A DNA stretch of 7,026 nt, taken from the NCBI GenBank assembly GCA_007127595.1, contig SKZA01000067.1, positions 1 through 7,026 on the forward strand, given 5' to 3'. Under the pieces are notes generated by a model, which was given only the letters and a program-made list of their open reading frames with translations, had not been told where the DNA came from and searched no databases. Positions 1 to 6,740 of this stretch are shown here, piece by piece. Every line of letters begins with the position of its first letter. The stretch's first letter is position 1. The position numbers and the translations under genes are program-made. Source of the DNA: Kiritimatiellia bacterium. GTDB lineage: Bacteria; Verrucomicrobiota; Kiritimatiellia; SLAD01.

Positions 1-47
1 GATTTCGCGTTCATGCATTATTTGAACACCGACGCGCAAGGGGAACT

Positions 48-2093
48 ATGCACGGGATAGTCTTCATTCAGGATTTGGCGGTGGTGATGATCGTGGCCGG
101 TTTGGTCACGGTGCTGTTTCACCGCTTTCGGCAGCCCGTCGTACTGGGATATATACTGGCCGGCTTCATTGTCGGACCGTACACGCCGCCGTTTCCCCTG
201 GTGCAGGACGAAGACACCATCCGAACCCTCGCCGACCTCGGCGTCACGTTTCTGGTATTCAGCCTCGGCCTGCAATTCAGCGTACGCACACTGCGCCAGG
301 TCGGCACAACGGCGGTCATCGCGTCTTCGCTGGAAGTGGCTTTCATGCTCTTTCTCGGTTATTCCCTCGGGCAATGGTTCGGATGGTCGGTCATGGACAG
401 CATCTTTCTGGGCGCCATGCTGTCCATCACCTCCACCACGATCATTATCAAGACACTGGACGAGTTGAATCTCTTGAAGGCGCCTTTCGCGTCCCGCATT
501 TTCGGTATTCAGATCATCGAAGACACACTGGGGATGACGTTGATCGTGCTGTTGACCGGGCTGGCGGCGACGGGCGTTTTGGCTTTCACGGACGCCGGAT
601 TGGCCCTGGGCCGCGTGGCGATTTTTGTCGCGGCGGTATTGGTCATCGGGTTTCTCATCGTCCCGCGCCTGATTCATTATGTGGCCGGCTTCCGAAGCGA
701 CGAAATGCTGTTGATCACGGTTCTGGCGCTGTGTTTCGGCGTCACATTTGCCGCGGTGATCCTGAATCACAGCATCGTGTTGGGAGCGTTTCTGATCGGC
801 ACGATCATTGGCGAGACACGGGAAATCGTGAAGATCAAGACGCTGACGGCGCCGGTACGCGACATGTTCAGCGCCATCTTCTTTGTGACCATCGGCATGC
901 TGATCCAGCCGGCCTTGCTTATCGAATACGCGTGGCCAATCCTGATCATCAGCGTGGCGGCGGTGGTCGGCAAAGTGTTCATCTTTTCGACAGGCACGTT
1001 CATCGCCGGAAACGACGGCAAGACCAGCTTGCGGGTCGGGTCCGCCATGATGCCCATCGGCGAACTATCCTTCGTGATCGCCTCGGTCGGTCTGGTGCTG
1101 GGCGTCACAAGCGACTTCCTGTATCCGATTGCCGTCTCGGTCTCCGCCATCACGATGCCGTTAACGCCGTATCTGGTACGGAACTCGGACCGGATCATCG
1201 CGGGCTTGGAAGCCGTAACCCCGGCCAAACTGCGCAAAACGCTTACGTTATATCACTATTGGACGGGCAAGCTGAGCCGTCGCCGGACCAGTCTGGGCAT
1301 GAAATTGGCGCGCAAGTGGCTGCTCCAATTGACACTGAACTTCCTGTTGATCGCCGCCATCTTTTTAAGTGCGGCGTACATGGTATACCACATGCCGGCC
1401 TGGCTCCCGCGCGCCGATTTCGAGGAGGCGACGTTGCGCGCTCTGTACTGGCTGGTCGCCGCCGTGCTGGCGCTGCCGCTGTATGTGGCGACCTTGCGCA
1501 AAATTCAGGCGATCGGCATGTTGATCGCGGAAGTCAGCCTGACCGGTATGCCAGCGGGTCCACGCAAGACGTCCGCGCAGAACATGCTGGCCAACATCAT
1601 CCTCGCCGTGGGCTTTGTGCTGGTGGGGATCGTCACCGTGCTCTTGAGTTCCGCCTTTCTGCCCCCGTGGCACTTGATGATCCTGCTGTTGATCATCGTG
1701 GCGCTGATCACCTGGCTGTCCTGGCGGCATTTAATCCGCATCTACTCGCGCGCGCAGGGCGCCTTACAGGACGCACTCTCCCCAGAGACGCCGATGCGCG
1801 AGCAGGAACCGTCCCATAGCCAGCTTGCCCGCATGCTGAAACAGGCATCGCTTCAGCGAATTCGTATTGCTGCGGACGCCCCGGCTTCGGGCAAACTATT
1901 GAGCGAATTGCAATTGCGTACCCGATCCGGCGCGAGCGTCGTCGCCATCGAGCGCGGGGACGACTCGCTCATTAACCCGGAACCCGGCGAAGAAATTCAA
2001 TCGGGCGACATCCTGCTTTTGATCGGGACGCGGGAGCAGATCGAAGGCGCCCGCACATTGTTGTGCGACCAGGATGAGCAGAAGAAAGGTTGA
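48..2093 (+). CDS. CPA2 (Kef-type) cation:proton antiporter with TrkA-C domain
   Basis: A 681-residue inner-membrane protein expected to exchange K+ or Na+ for protons. Residues about 7-380 are a run of roughly 12-13 hydrophobic segments typical of the Na+/H+ exchanger fold. Family marks are the N-terminal GYILAGFIVGP stretch, SITSTTIIIKTLDEL before the core helix, and the acidic pair E158-D159 in IIEDTLGM, where KefB/KefC have Gln-Asp. After a basic linker come four more membrane segments (about 424-447, 461-483, 512-537, 541-566). A TrkA-C/RCK-C domain follows at about 602-675, with the usual SGKLLSELQLR, VVAIERGD and GDILLLIG strands. I see no Rossmann TrkA-N domain, so NAD(H) gating as in KefC is unlikely. 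The start is supported by AAGGGG at 38-43, four bases before ATG, and by an N-terminus that begins just before the first helix. The reading frame stays open to the window edge upstream. Family assignment is firm; the ion is not. Confidence 0.93.
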   Translation: MHGIVFIQDLAVVMIVAGLVTVLFHRFRQPVVLGYILAGFIVGPYTPPFPLVQDEDTIRTLADLGVTFLVFSLGLQFSVRTLRQVGTTAVIASSLEVAFMLFLGYSLGQWFGWSVMDSIFLGAMLSITSTTIIIKTLDELNLLKAPFASRIFGIQIIEDTLGMTLIVLLTGLAATGVLAFTDAGLALGRVAIFVAAVLVIGFLIVPRLIHYVAGFRSDEMLLITVLALCFGVTFAAVILNHSIVLGAFLIGTIIGETREIVKIKTLTAPVRDMFSAIFFVTIGMLIQPALLIEYAWPILIISVAAVVGKVFIFSTGTFIAGNDGKTSLRVGSAMMPIGELSFVIASVGLVLGVTSDFLYPIAVSVSAITMPLTPYLVRNSDRIIAGLEAVTPAKLRKTLTLYHYWTGKLSRRRTSLGMKLARKWLLQLTLNFLLIAAIFLSAAYMVYHMPAWLPRADFEEATLRALYWLVAAVLALPLYVATLRKIQAIGMLIAEVSLTGMPAGPRKTSAQNMLANIILAVGFVLVGIVTVLLSSAFLPPWHLMILLLIIVALITWLSWRHLIRIYSRAQGALQDALSPETPMREQEPSHSQLARMLKQASLQRIRIAADAPASGKLLSELQLRTRSGASVVAIERGDDSLINPEPGEEIQSGDILLLIGTREQIEGARTLLCDQDEQKKG

Positions 2094-2138
2094 GCCGTTG
2101 GTCATTTCAGGACGCCTGCCGACTGCCCGCTTCTCCTC

Positions 2139-2176
2139 GTCATTTCGAGCGGAGCGTAGCGGAGTCGAGAAATCTC
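2139..2176 (+). repeat. Family 1 palindromic repeat, copy A (forward)
   Basis: A 38-nt element that begins GTCATTTCGAGC and ends GTCGAGAAATCTC. The outer arms ATTTC and GAAAT can pair across the element. The copy at 2301-2338, read on the other strand, has the same length and matches at 32 of 38 positions. The two differ at mirror positions 6 and 33 (T-A here, G-C there), so pairing is kept. Confidence 0.8.
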
Positions 2177-2223
2177 GTGGTTGCAGGTCATGGCCTAAGA
2201 CTGGAGTAGCTGGCGAAGATGAA

Positions 2224-2263
2224 GATGTCACGACTTCGTTCCGGCGCGCTGCGCGGACGGAAC
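2224..2263 (-). repeat. Family 1 repeat, truncated copy E (reverse)
   Basis: On the plus strand GATGTCACGACTTCG (2224-2238) matches 14 of 15 bases of the same end of copy B at 2303-2317. An internal hairpin follows: GTTCCG (2238-2243) pairs with CGGAAC (2258-2263), and CGCGC (2245-2249) with GCGCG (2251-2255). The opposite end of the consensus (GTCATNTCGAGC) is missing, so the copy looks truncated or decayed. It resembles the copies at 6805 and 6892 in having its centre replaced by a GC-rich stem. Confidence 0.55.
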
Positions 2264-2300
2264 TGAGCTCCTAAAGAACTGTCGGTGACTGGCGCGGACC

Positions 2301-2338
2301 GGGATGTCTCGACTTCGCTTCGCTACGCTCGACATGAC
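2301..2338 (-). repeat. Family 1 palindromic repeat, copy B (reverse)
   Basis: A 38-nt element which on the minus strand begins GTCATGTCGAGC and ends GTCGAGACATCCC. It is the inverted partner of the copy at 2139-2176, with 124 bases between them. The arms ATGTC and GACAT pair. Relative to copy A there are six differences, two of which (positions 6 and 33) are mutually compensating. Confidence 0.8.
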
Positions 2339-2438
2339 AACATCTTGCATTTATCCAGTTCTTGTCCACGAGCCAATCGACGCCGCGCCGATAAAGGTCC
2401 TCGACATGACCATCCATCTTTTCTCCACCCAAACACGC

Positions 2439-2467
2439 TTGTCGCGAAATGCCCGCTCTGTTATCTT
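2439..2467 (+). promoter_or_regulatory. Candidate sigma-70-type promoter for the P-type ATPase gene
   Basis: TTGTCG at 2439-2444 (4 of 6 to TTGACA) and TATCTT at 2462-2467 (4 of 6 to TATAAT) are separated by exactly 17 bases. Transcription would start near 2474 and leave a leader of about 27 bases before the ATG at 2501. The match is moderate and such pairs occur by chance, but the position just after the repeat block and before the gene is sensible. Confidence 0.3.
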
Positions 2468-2491
2468 GCCGCGAATTCCGGGGTGAAGTTC

Positions 2492-2500
2492 GGAGTATGA
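2492..2500 (+). promoter_or_regulatory. Ribosome binding site and in-frame stop fixing the ATPase start
   Basis: GGAG at 2492-2495 lies five bases before ATG 2501. The codon directly before that ATG (2498-2500) is an in-frame TGA, so translation cannot begin further upstream in this frame. The ATG at 2497 is out of frame. Confidence 0.7.
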
Positions 2501-5239
2501 ATGAATCGAGATGAGCTGCGCGAGATAGCTTGGCACCACCTGTCCCTGCCGGACGCCTACAAGGCCCTGGACACGGATCGCGACGGCTTGTCACAAGGCG
2601 AGGCGGAGAGACGCCTCGGGCTTTTCGGCCCGAACAAGTTGATCGCCCCAAAACGGCGCGGACCGTTGCTGCGTTTCCTTCTACTGTTCCACAATATCCT
2701 CATCTATCTCCTCTTGGCGGCCGCCCTCGTTACCGCCCTGCTGGGCCATTGGCTGGATACCTGGGTCATTCTCGGCGTCGTGCTCGTCAACACGATCATC
2801 GGCTTTGTCCAGGAAGGCAAAGCGGAGCGGGCCTTGGAGGCGATCGCCAAAATGGTGTCCTTGGAATCCATGGTGCAGCGGGACGGCGAACAGGTCCGCG
2901 TGCCCGCGGAGGAGCTGGTGCCGGGCGACAAGGTGATCCTGCATTCCGGCGACAAAATTCCCGCCGATCTGCGCTTGATTCATGTCAGCGAACTGGCCGT
3001 CGACGAAGCCATGCTGACCGGCGAATCCGCCCCCGTGCGCAAGGGCCTCGAACCGCTCGACGCGGACGCGCCCCTGGGCGACCGCTATTGCATGGCGTAC
3101 GCGGGCACGTTTGTCACCTCGGGGTCGGGCCGCGGGATCGTGGTCGCTACGGCCGGCGACACGCAAATCGGACGTATCAGCGAACTGGTGGAACAAACCA
3201 CGGAGATCGCCACACCGTTGACGCGCCAAATTGCCGCATTTGGTCGCGTGCTTGCGGCCGCCATTGTGGCGATCGCCGTGCTTACGTTTATCGTCGGCGT
3301 GGTGGCATGGGACGGCGCATACGTGGACATGTTTCTGGCCGCAGTCGCGCTGGCCGTGGCGGCCATTCCCGAGGGGCTCCCCGCCATCATGACCATCACG
3401 CTCGCACTCGGCGTGCAGCGGATGGCCGGACGCAACGCGATCATTCGGCGCCTGCCCGCCGTGGACACGCTTGGCGCCATCACCACCATCTGTTCCGACA
3501 AGACGGGCACACTGACCCGCAACGAAATGATGGTCAAACTTCTGCGCACGGGAAACGACCGCTATCTCATTGACGGCAAGGGCTATGAACCCGACGGCGC
3601 CATTCGCCTTACCGGGGACAAGTCCCCGTATCAACCCGAACAGCATGCGGCCCTCGTTGAATGCGCCCGGGCCGCGCTGCTTTGTAACGAAAGCGACGTG
3701 GTCAGGGACGAAGAAGACGACTTGTGGCAGGTGCTCGGCGATCCCATGGAAGGCGCCTTGGTGGTCTTTGCGCGGAAGGCCGGTCTGGACGACAAGCGCG
3801 AACGCGAAACGTGGGCACAGCTCGATGCCATTCCATTTGATGCCAAACACCGTTTCATGGCCACACTGAACCGGTCGCCTGATGGTCGGCACATGGTCTT
3901 CCTTAAAGGCGCACCGGAGGTGTTGATTGATATGTGCGCCACGGAACGTACGCGCGAAGGGGAGCGCCCCCTGCAGCGCGAGGACTGGAACGGCCATTAT
4001 GAGGCCTTGGCTTCCGCCGGCACACGCGTCCTGGCGCTGGCCGCAGTGGAAGTAAGCGCCGATACAACCAAGCTCGATCGCAACTTGTTCGACGGACGCG
4101 CGACATTGCTCGGTGTCATCGGCATCTATGATCCTCCCCGCGATGAGGCGATCGCCGCGGTAAAGGAATGCAAGGCCGCAGGTATCCGCGTGAAGATGTT
4201 GACGGGAGACCACGCGCTCACGGCTTCCGCGATCGGCGCACAGATGGGTATCGGGGACGGGACGACGGTCGTCACCGGCCGCGAACTTGAAGCGATGACG
4301 GACACGGAATTGAAAGAAGTGGTGTGGCGCACCGATGTCTTCGCGCGGGTCAGCCCTGAGCACAAGTTGCGCTTGGTCAAGGCCCTGCAAGCGCATGGCG
4401 AGGTGGTCGCCATGACCGGCGACGGCGTGAACGACGCCCCCGCCCTCAAGTGCGCCAACGTCGGCGTGGCCATGGGCATCAAAGGCACCGAGGTCTCCAA
4501 AGAGGCCTCTGAAATGGTATTGGCCGACGACAACTTCGCCTCCATCGTGCACGCCATTGAGGAAGGACGCACGGTGTATGCCAACCTGCGCAAGGCCATA
4601 CTCTTCCTGCTGCCCACCAACGGGGGCCAGGCGCTAACCATCATTGCCGCCATCTTTGCAGGCATGACGCTGCCCATTACCCCCGTACAGGTCTTGTGGG
4701 TGAACATGATTACGGCCGTGACACTGGCCGTCGCCCTGGCTTTTGATCCGCCCGAGAAAGGGATTATGCGCCACCCGCCGCGCGATCCGAATCAACCCTT
4801 GTTGACCGGGCTCTTTCTGTGGCGGATCGCCTTTGTCAGCGTCACACGCTGCATCGGCACCTTCGGCTTGTTCTTGTGGGGCAAGGCCGCCGGCATGGAC
4901 GAGATGGAAGCTCGAACGCTGGCGGTCAATACGCTGGTCATGTTCGAGATATTCTATCTAATGAATGTGCGTTCCGTGAAGGGATCGGGTCTCACCATCG
5001 AAACCTGGACCGGCAACCGCATCGCCATTGTGGCTATGCTGACCGTCCTTATTGGGCAATTACTCTTCACTTATGCCCCCTGGCTGCAGAATCTCTTTGA
5101 TACCCGCGCCCTGACGGGAGGACAATGGCTGATTTTGGTGCTGGTCACCTTATCATCGTATTTTATCATCGAAGGCGAAAAATGGGCCGTGCGCCAGTGG
5201 GAAAAGCAGAGAGCGGCCGCCGGGGTGGGTCATCCGTGA
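2501..5239 (+). CDS. P2-type cation-transporting P-type ATPase
   Basis: A 912-residue ATP-driven cation pump of the inner membrane, the usual length for P2A (Ca2+-ATPase/PacL-like) enzymes. In order: a cation-ATPase N-terminal domain (about 8-70); M1-M2 (59-102); the actuator domain with TGES at 173-176; M3-M4 with PEGLP at 290-294; the phosphorylation motif DKTGTLT with aspartyl-phosphate D333; the nucleotide-binding KGAPE at 469-473; the hinge TGDGVNDAP at 639-647; and M5-M10 (about 697-892). All catalytic motifs are intact, so it should be an active pump. By eye alignment to SERCA, ion ligands E291 (E309), N707 (N768), N735 (N796), T738 (T799) and E816 (E908) are kept. Q710 replaces E771 and A739 replaces D800. 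The substrate is therefore uncertain, and calling it a Ca2+ pump would be unsafe. There is no heavy-metal (CPx) motif and no Kdp signature. It lies on the same strand as the antiporter gene upstream. Confidence 0.95.
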   Translation: MNRDELREIAWHHLSLPDAYKALDTDRDGLSQGEAERRLGLFGPNKLIAPKRRGPLLRFLLLFHNILIYLLLAAALVTALLGHWLDTWVILGVVLVNTIIGFVQEGKAERALEAIAKMVSLESMVQRDGEQVRVPAEELVPGDKVILHSGDKIPADLRLIHVSELAVDEAMLTGESAPVRKGLEPLDADAPLGDRYCMAYAGTFVTSGSGRGIVVATAGDTQIGRISELVEQTTEIATPLTRQIAAFGRVLAAAIVAIAVLTFIVGVVAWDGAYVDMFLAAVALAVAAIPEGLPAIMTITLALGVQRMAGRNAIIRRLPAVDTLGAITTICSDKTGTLTRNEMMVKLLRTGNDRYLIDGKGYEPDGAIRLTGDKSPYQPEQHAALVECARAALLCNESDVVRDEEDDLWQVLGDPMEGALVVFARKAGLDDKRERETWAQLDAIPFDAKHRFMATLNRSPDGRHMVFLKGAPEVLIDMCATERTREGERPLQREDWNGHYEALASAGTRVLALAAVEVSADTTKLDRNLFDGRATLLGVIGIYDPPRDEAIAAVKECKAAGIRVKMLTGDHALTASAIGAQMGIGDGTTVVTGRELEAMTDTELKEVVWRTDVFARVSPEHKLRLVKALQAHGEVVAMTGDGVNDAPALKCANVGVAMGIKGTEVSKEASEMVLADDNFASIVHAIEEGRTVYANLRKAILFLLPTNGGQALTIIAAIFAGMTLPITPVQVLWVNMITAVTLAVALAFDPPEKGIMRHPPRDPNQPLLTGLFLWRIAFVSVTRCIGTFGLFLWGKAAGMDEMEARTLAVNTLVMFEIFYLMNVRSVKGSGLTIETWTGNRIAIVAMLTVLIGQLLFTYAPWLQNLFDTRALTGGQWLILVLVTLSSYFIIEGEKWAVRQWEKQRAAAGVGHP

Positions 5240-5299
5240 AATCCGCACTTCCATCTGTCGAATTGTGTCACTGATGCAGGTTCTCAACCCACCCCTCGG

Positions 5300-5317
5300 T
5301 CCCCTCCAAGGAGGGGA
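5300..5317. repeat. CCCCTCC/GGAGGGG hairpin 1
   Basis: TCCCCTCC (5300-5307) and GGAGGGGA (5310-5317) form a perfect 8-bp inverted repeat around two A residues, about 60 bases after the ATPase stop. A T/C-rich but non-uniform tract follows, so it might act as a weak terminator. It shares its arms with the hairpin at 5351-5366 and may belong to a dispersed repeat. Confidence 0.6.
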
Positions 5318-5350
5318 TGTGTTCCTGCTTCCTTGTCCTTTTCACATTCT

Positions 5351-5366
5351 CCCCTCCTGGGAGGGG
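5351..5366. repeat. CCCCTCC/GGAGGGG hairpin 2
   Basis: CCCCTCC (5351-5357) and GGAGGGG (5360-5366) form a perfect 7-bp inverted repeat around TG. In addition GAGGGGTG (5361-5368) is the exact inverse of CACCCCTC (5290-5297). The whole 5290-5368 stretch could therefore close as one larger structure that competes with the two small hairpins. Confidence 0.6.
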
Positions 5367-5382
5367 TGCCCACCTTCTTCCC

Positions 5383-5409
5383 GTAGCGCCCTGCTCCAGC
5401 AGGGCGCTG
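5383..5409 (+). repeat. Family 2 hairpin repeat, forward copy
   Basis: AGCGCCCTGCT (5385-5395) and AGCAGGGCGCT (5398-5408) form a perfect 11-bp stem around CC, preceded by GT to give a GTAGC start. Read on the opposite strand, the copy at 5430-5456 matches at 22 of 27 positions. Two of the changed pairs compensate (G-C here for T-A there, and T-A here for A-T there). Confidence 0.75.
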
Positions 5410-5429
5410 ACCGAACGTCGCGGGCCGAC

Positions 5430-5456
5430 CTGCTCCCAGCTGGAGCTGGGAGCTAC
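5430..5456 (-). repeat. Family 2 hairpin repeat, inverted copy
   Basis: GCTCCCAGCT (5432-5441) and AGCTGGGAGC (5444-5453) form a perfect 10-bp stem around GG and end in GCTAC. On the minus strand it begins GTAGCTCCC and aligns with the copy at 5383-5409 in inverted orientation, 20 bases away. The spacer carries its own small GTCG/CGAC inverted repeat (5417-5420 and 5426-5429). Confidence 0.75.
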
Positions 5457-5510
5457 GAAGGCAAAGGACGAGACAACGTCCGCGGCCTTCGCGAGTCTGT
5501 GCAGCAAGAC

Positions 5511-5535
5511 TGTAGGTCCGACGGACGGCGCTACA
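5511..5535 (-). repeat. Hairpin directly abutting the ygeY stop codon
   Basis: TGTAG (5511-5515) pairs with CTACA (5531-5535), and GTCCG (5516-5520) with CGGAC (5522-5526). On the minus strand it begins TGTAGCGCC, sharing GTAGCGCC with the family 2 copy at 5383, so it may be a diverged relative. It follows the ygeY TGA (5536-5538) with no gap. No T run follows on the minus strand, so it is not a classical intrinsic terminator, though it could protect the mRNA 3' end. Confidence 0.5.
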
Positions 5536-6729
5536 TCAGCCCTTTGCGAACTCGTCCACGAAACCGGCATAGAACGCTGCGGCGCGCACGAGGTGATCGA
5601 CTTCGACCTCTTCGTTCGGCGCGTGCGCAAACTTTTCATGGCCCGGCCCGAACCCGATCGTCGGGATACCGTACATGCCCGCCGTGGACACACCATTCGT
5701 GCTGAAGGTCCAGTGCCCGACTTCCGGGTCGGCGGAAAAGGTTTCCTTGTACGCGGCAACCGCCTTCTGCACCGGCATCTCGCTTTCGGGCATTTCCCAT
5801 GTGGGATAATACTTCTTGGTCGGATATACGAGGCCCGTATAGCTGGGCGTATTGTACTCGAGCACCTTGACCTTGCCGCCGGCTTTCTTCACGGACGGCA
5901 GATCCAGCAACTCCTGCACGGACGTCTCTTCCGTCTCCCCGATTGTCAGGCGCCGGTCCAAGTGAATCGTGCAGCCGTCGGCCACCGCACATAAACTCGG
6001 CGAGGTTGAGCGGATATGACTGATCGTGATCGTCCCCTTCCCCAACGGAGCGCGCGGCTCCAAGCGTTCGTTTAATTGTTCGATGTCCTTAATGATGTCC
6101 GCCATCTTGTACACCGCGTTCACGCCGCGTTCGGGCGCCGAGCCGTGACAGGATACGCCTGCGGTGGATAACTCCATCTCCATGCGCCCGCGGTGACCGC
6201 GATAGATACGCAAACTCGTGGGCTCCGTGATGACGACCACATTCGGTTCGATCTTGTCTTCCTTGTAGATGTACTGCCAGCACAAGCCGTCGCAGTCTTC
6301 TTCCTGGACCGTGCCCGTGACATACAGGGTGACGTCCTTCGGAAGACCCAGCTTTTTGAGGATGGCGCCGGCATAGACGGACGACGCCACGCCGCCCTTC
6401 ATGTCCGTGGTGCCCCGGCCGTAAATCACGCCGTCCTTCAGCACGGGATCATACGGATCGGTATTCCAGTTCTCGATCTCACCGATGTCCACCGTATCAA
6501 TGTGCCCGTCCAACGCAATGACCTTGGATCCGGATCCGATGCGCCCGATCACGTTGCCCTGCGGGTCAATGGTGACCTCGTCATAGCCCAGCTTTTCCAT
6601 TTCCGCCTTGATACGCTTTGCCACGTCGCCTTCCTCCCCGCTTAGCGAGGGGATCGCTACAATGTCCCGCAGAAACTGGGTCAGTTCCGGTTCAATTTCC
6701 TGGGCTGCTTTGAAATAATCGTTTGCCAT
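5536..6729 (-). CDS. ygeY: YgeY-family M20 metallohydrolase (selenium-metabolism-linked)
   Basis: A 397-residue cytoplasmic M20-type zinc hydrolase, expected to cleave an amide or peptide-like bond. Its true substrate is not established. The metal and catalytic residues of the fold are all present: H76 and D78 in GHIDTV, D109 in GRGTTDMKGG, the E143-E144 pair in TGTVQEEDCDG, E169 in ITEPT and H369 in AHAPNE. Long stretches match E. coli YgeY as I remember it, notably EEDCDGLCWQYI, GVSCHGSAPERG, RRLTIGET, TGLVYPT, WTFSTNGVS and IGFGPG. Length is also close to that of YgeY (about 400). The start at 6729 is chosen for its strong AGGAG six bases upstream; the ATG at 6783 would add 18 polar residues without family support. 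YgeY is known from clusters with xanthine dehydrogenase-like, hydantoinase and carbamoyltransferase genes of selenium-dependent purine catabolism, and none is visible here. Assignment to the family is strong; the pathway is inferred. Confidence 0.92.
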   Translation of the reverse strand: MANDYFKAAQEIEPELTQFLRDIVAIPSLSGEEGDVAKRIKAEMEKLGYDEVTIDPQGNVIGRIGSGSKVIALDGHIDTVDIGEIENWNTDPYDPVLKDGVIYGRGTTDMKGGVASSVYAGAILKKLGLPKDVTLYVTGTVQEEDCDGLCWQYIYKEDKIEPNVVVITEPTSLRIYRGHRGRMEMELSTAGVSCHGSAPERGVNAVYKMADIIKDIEQLNERLEPRAPLGKGTITISHIRSTSPSLCAVADGCTIHLDRRLTIGETEETSVQELLDLPSVKKAGGKVKVLEYNTPSYTGLVYPTKKYYPTWEMPESEMPVQKAVAAYKETFSADPEVGHWTFSTNGVSTAGMYGIPTIGFGPGHEKFAHAPNEEVEVDHLVRAAAFYAGFVDEFAKG

Positions 6730-6735
6730 GATGTT

Positions 6736-6740
6736 CTCCT
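6736..6740 (-). promoter_or_regulatory. ygeY: Shine-Dalgarno site that decides the ygeY start
   Basis: On the minus strand AGGAG ends six bases before the ATG at 6729, an ideal spacing. No comparable site precedes the in-frame ATGs at 6783 and 6771, so the shorter product is preferred. Confidence 0.75.

Larger units (their letters stand above)
2094..2500. other. 407-nt intergenic region with repeats and candidate promoter
   Basis: This gap separates the antiporter and P-type ATPase genes. Its first 245 bases hold three members of a palindromic repeat family (2139-2176, 2224-2263 and 2301-2338). The last 160 bases are unlike the repeats and hold a promoter-like pair and the ribosome binding site of the ATPase gene. 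I see no classical terminator (stem followed by a T run) after the antiporter stop. Open frames here on either strand mostly translate the repeats into Arg/Ser-rich peptides such as HVERSEAKSRHPG, and I do not accept them as genes. One minus-strand 48-codon frame is discussed among the findings. Confidence 0.7.

Noticed and set aside
18..770. 250-codon open frame on the minus strand
   Set aside because: Antisense to the antiporter N-terminus; the product is Gln/Arg/Asp-rich and low in hydrophobic residues, typical of the reverse of a membrane-protein gene.
374..1819. 481-codon open frame on the plus strand
   Set aside because: It overlaps the antiporter in another frame; the product is Arg/Gly/His-rich with no membrane segments or motifs.
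2074..2274. 66-codon plus-strand frame overlapping the antiporter end
   Set aside because: Most of it is a translation of repeat copies A and E (for example SSFRAERSGVEKSRG), a known type of false gene.
2681..4552. 623-codon open frame on the minus strand
   Set aside because: It is fully antisense to the P-type ATPase, whose catalytic motifs are unmistakable. The translation is His/Gly/Asp-rich without recognisable domains, as expected from a GC-rich shadow frame.
5300..5317. Classical rho-independent terminator for the ATPase gene
   Set aside because: The stem is good, but the following bases (TGTGTTCCTGC) are not a T run, so it is listed as a repeat with only possible termination activity.
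5383..5456. CRISPR-like array of short repeats
   Set aside because: There are only two copies, in inverted rather than direct orientation, each self-complementary, with no regular spacers and no cas genes.
5317..5994. 225-codon plus-strand frame across the hairpin block and the ygeY 3' end
   Set aside because: It is antisense to ygeY and starts within repeats; no coherent domain is visible.
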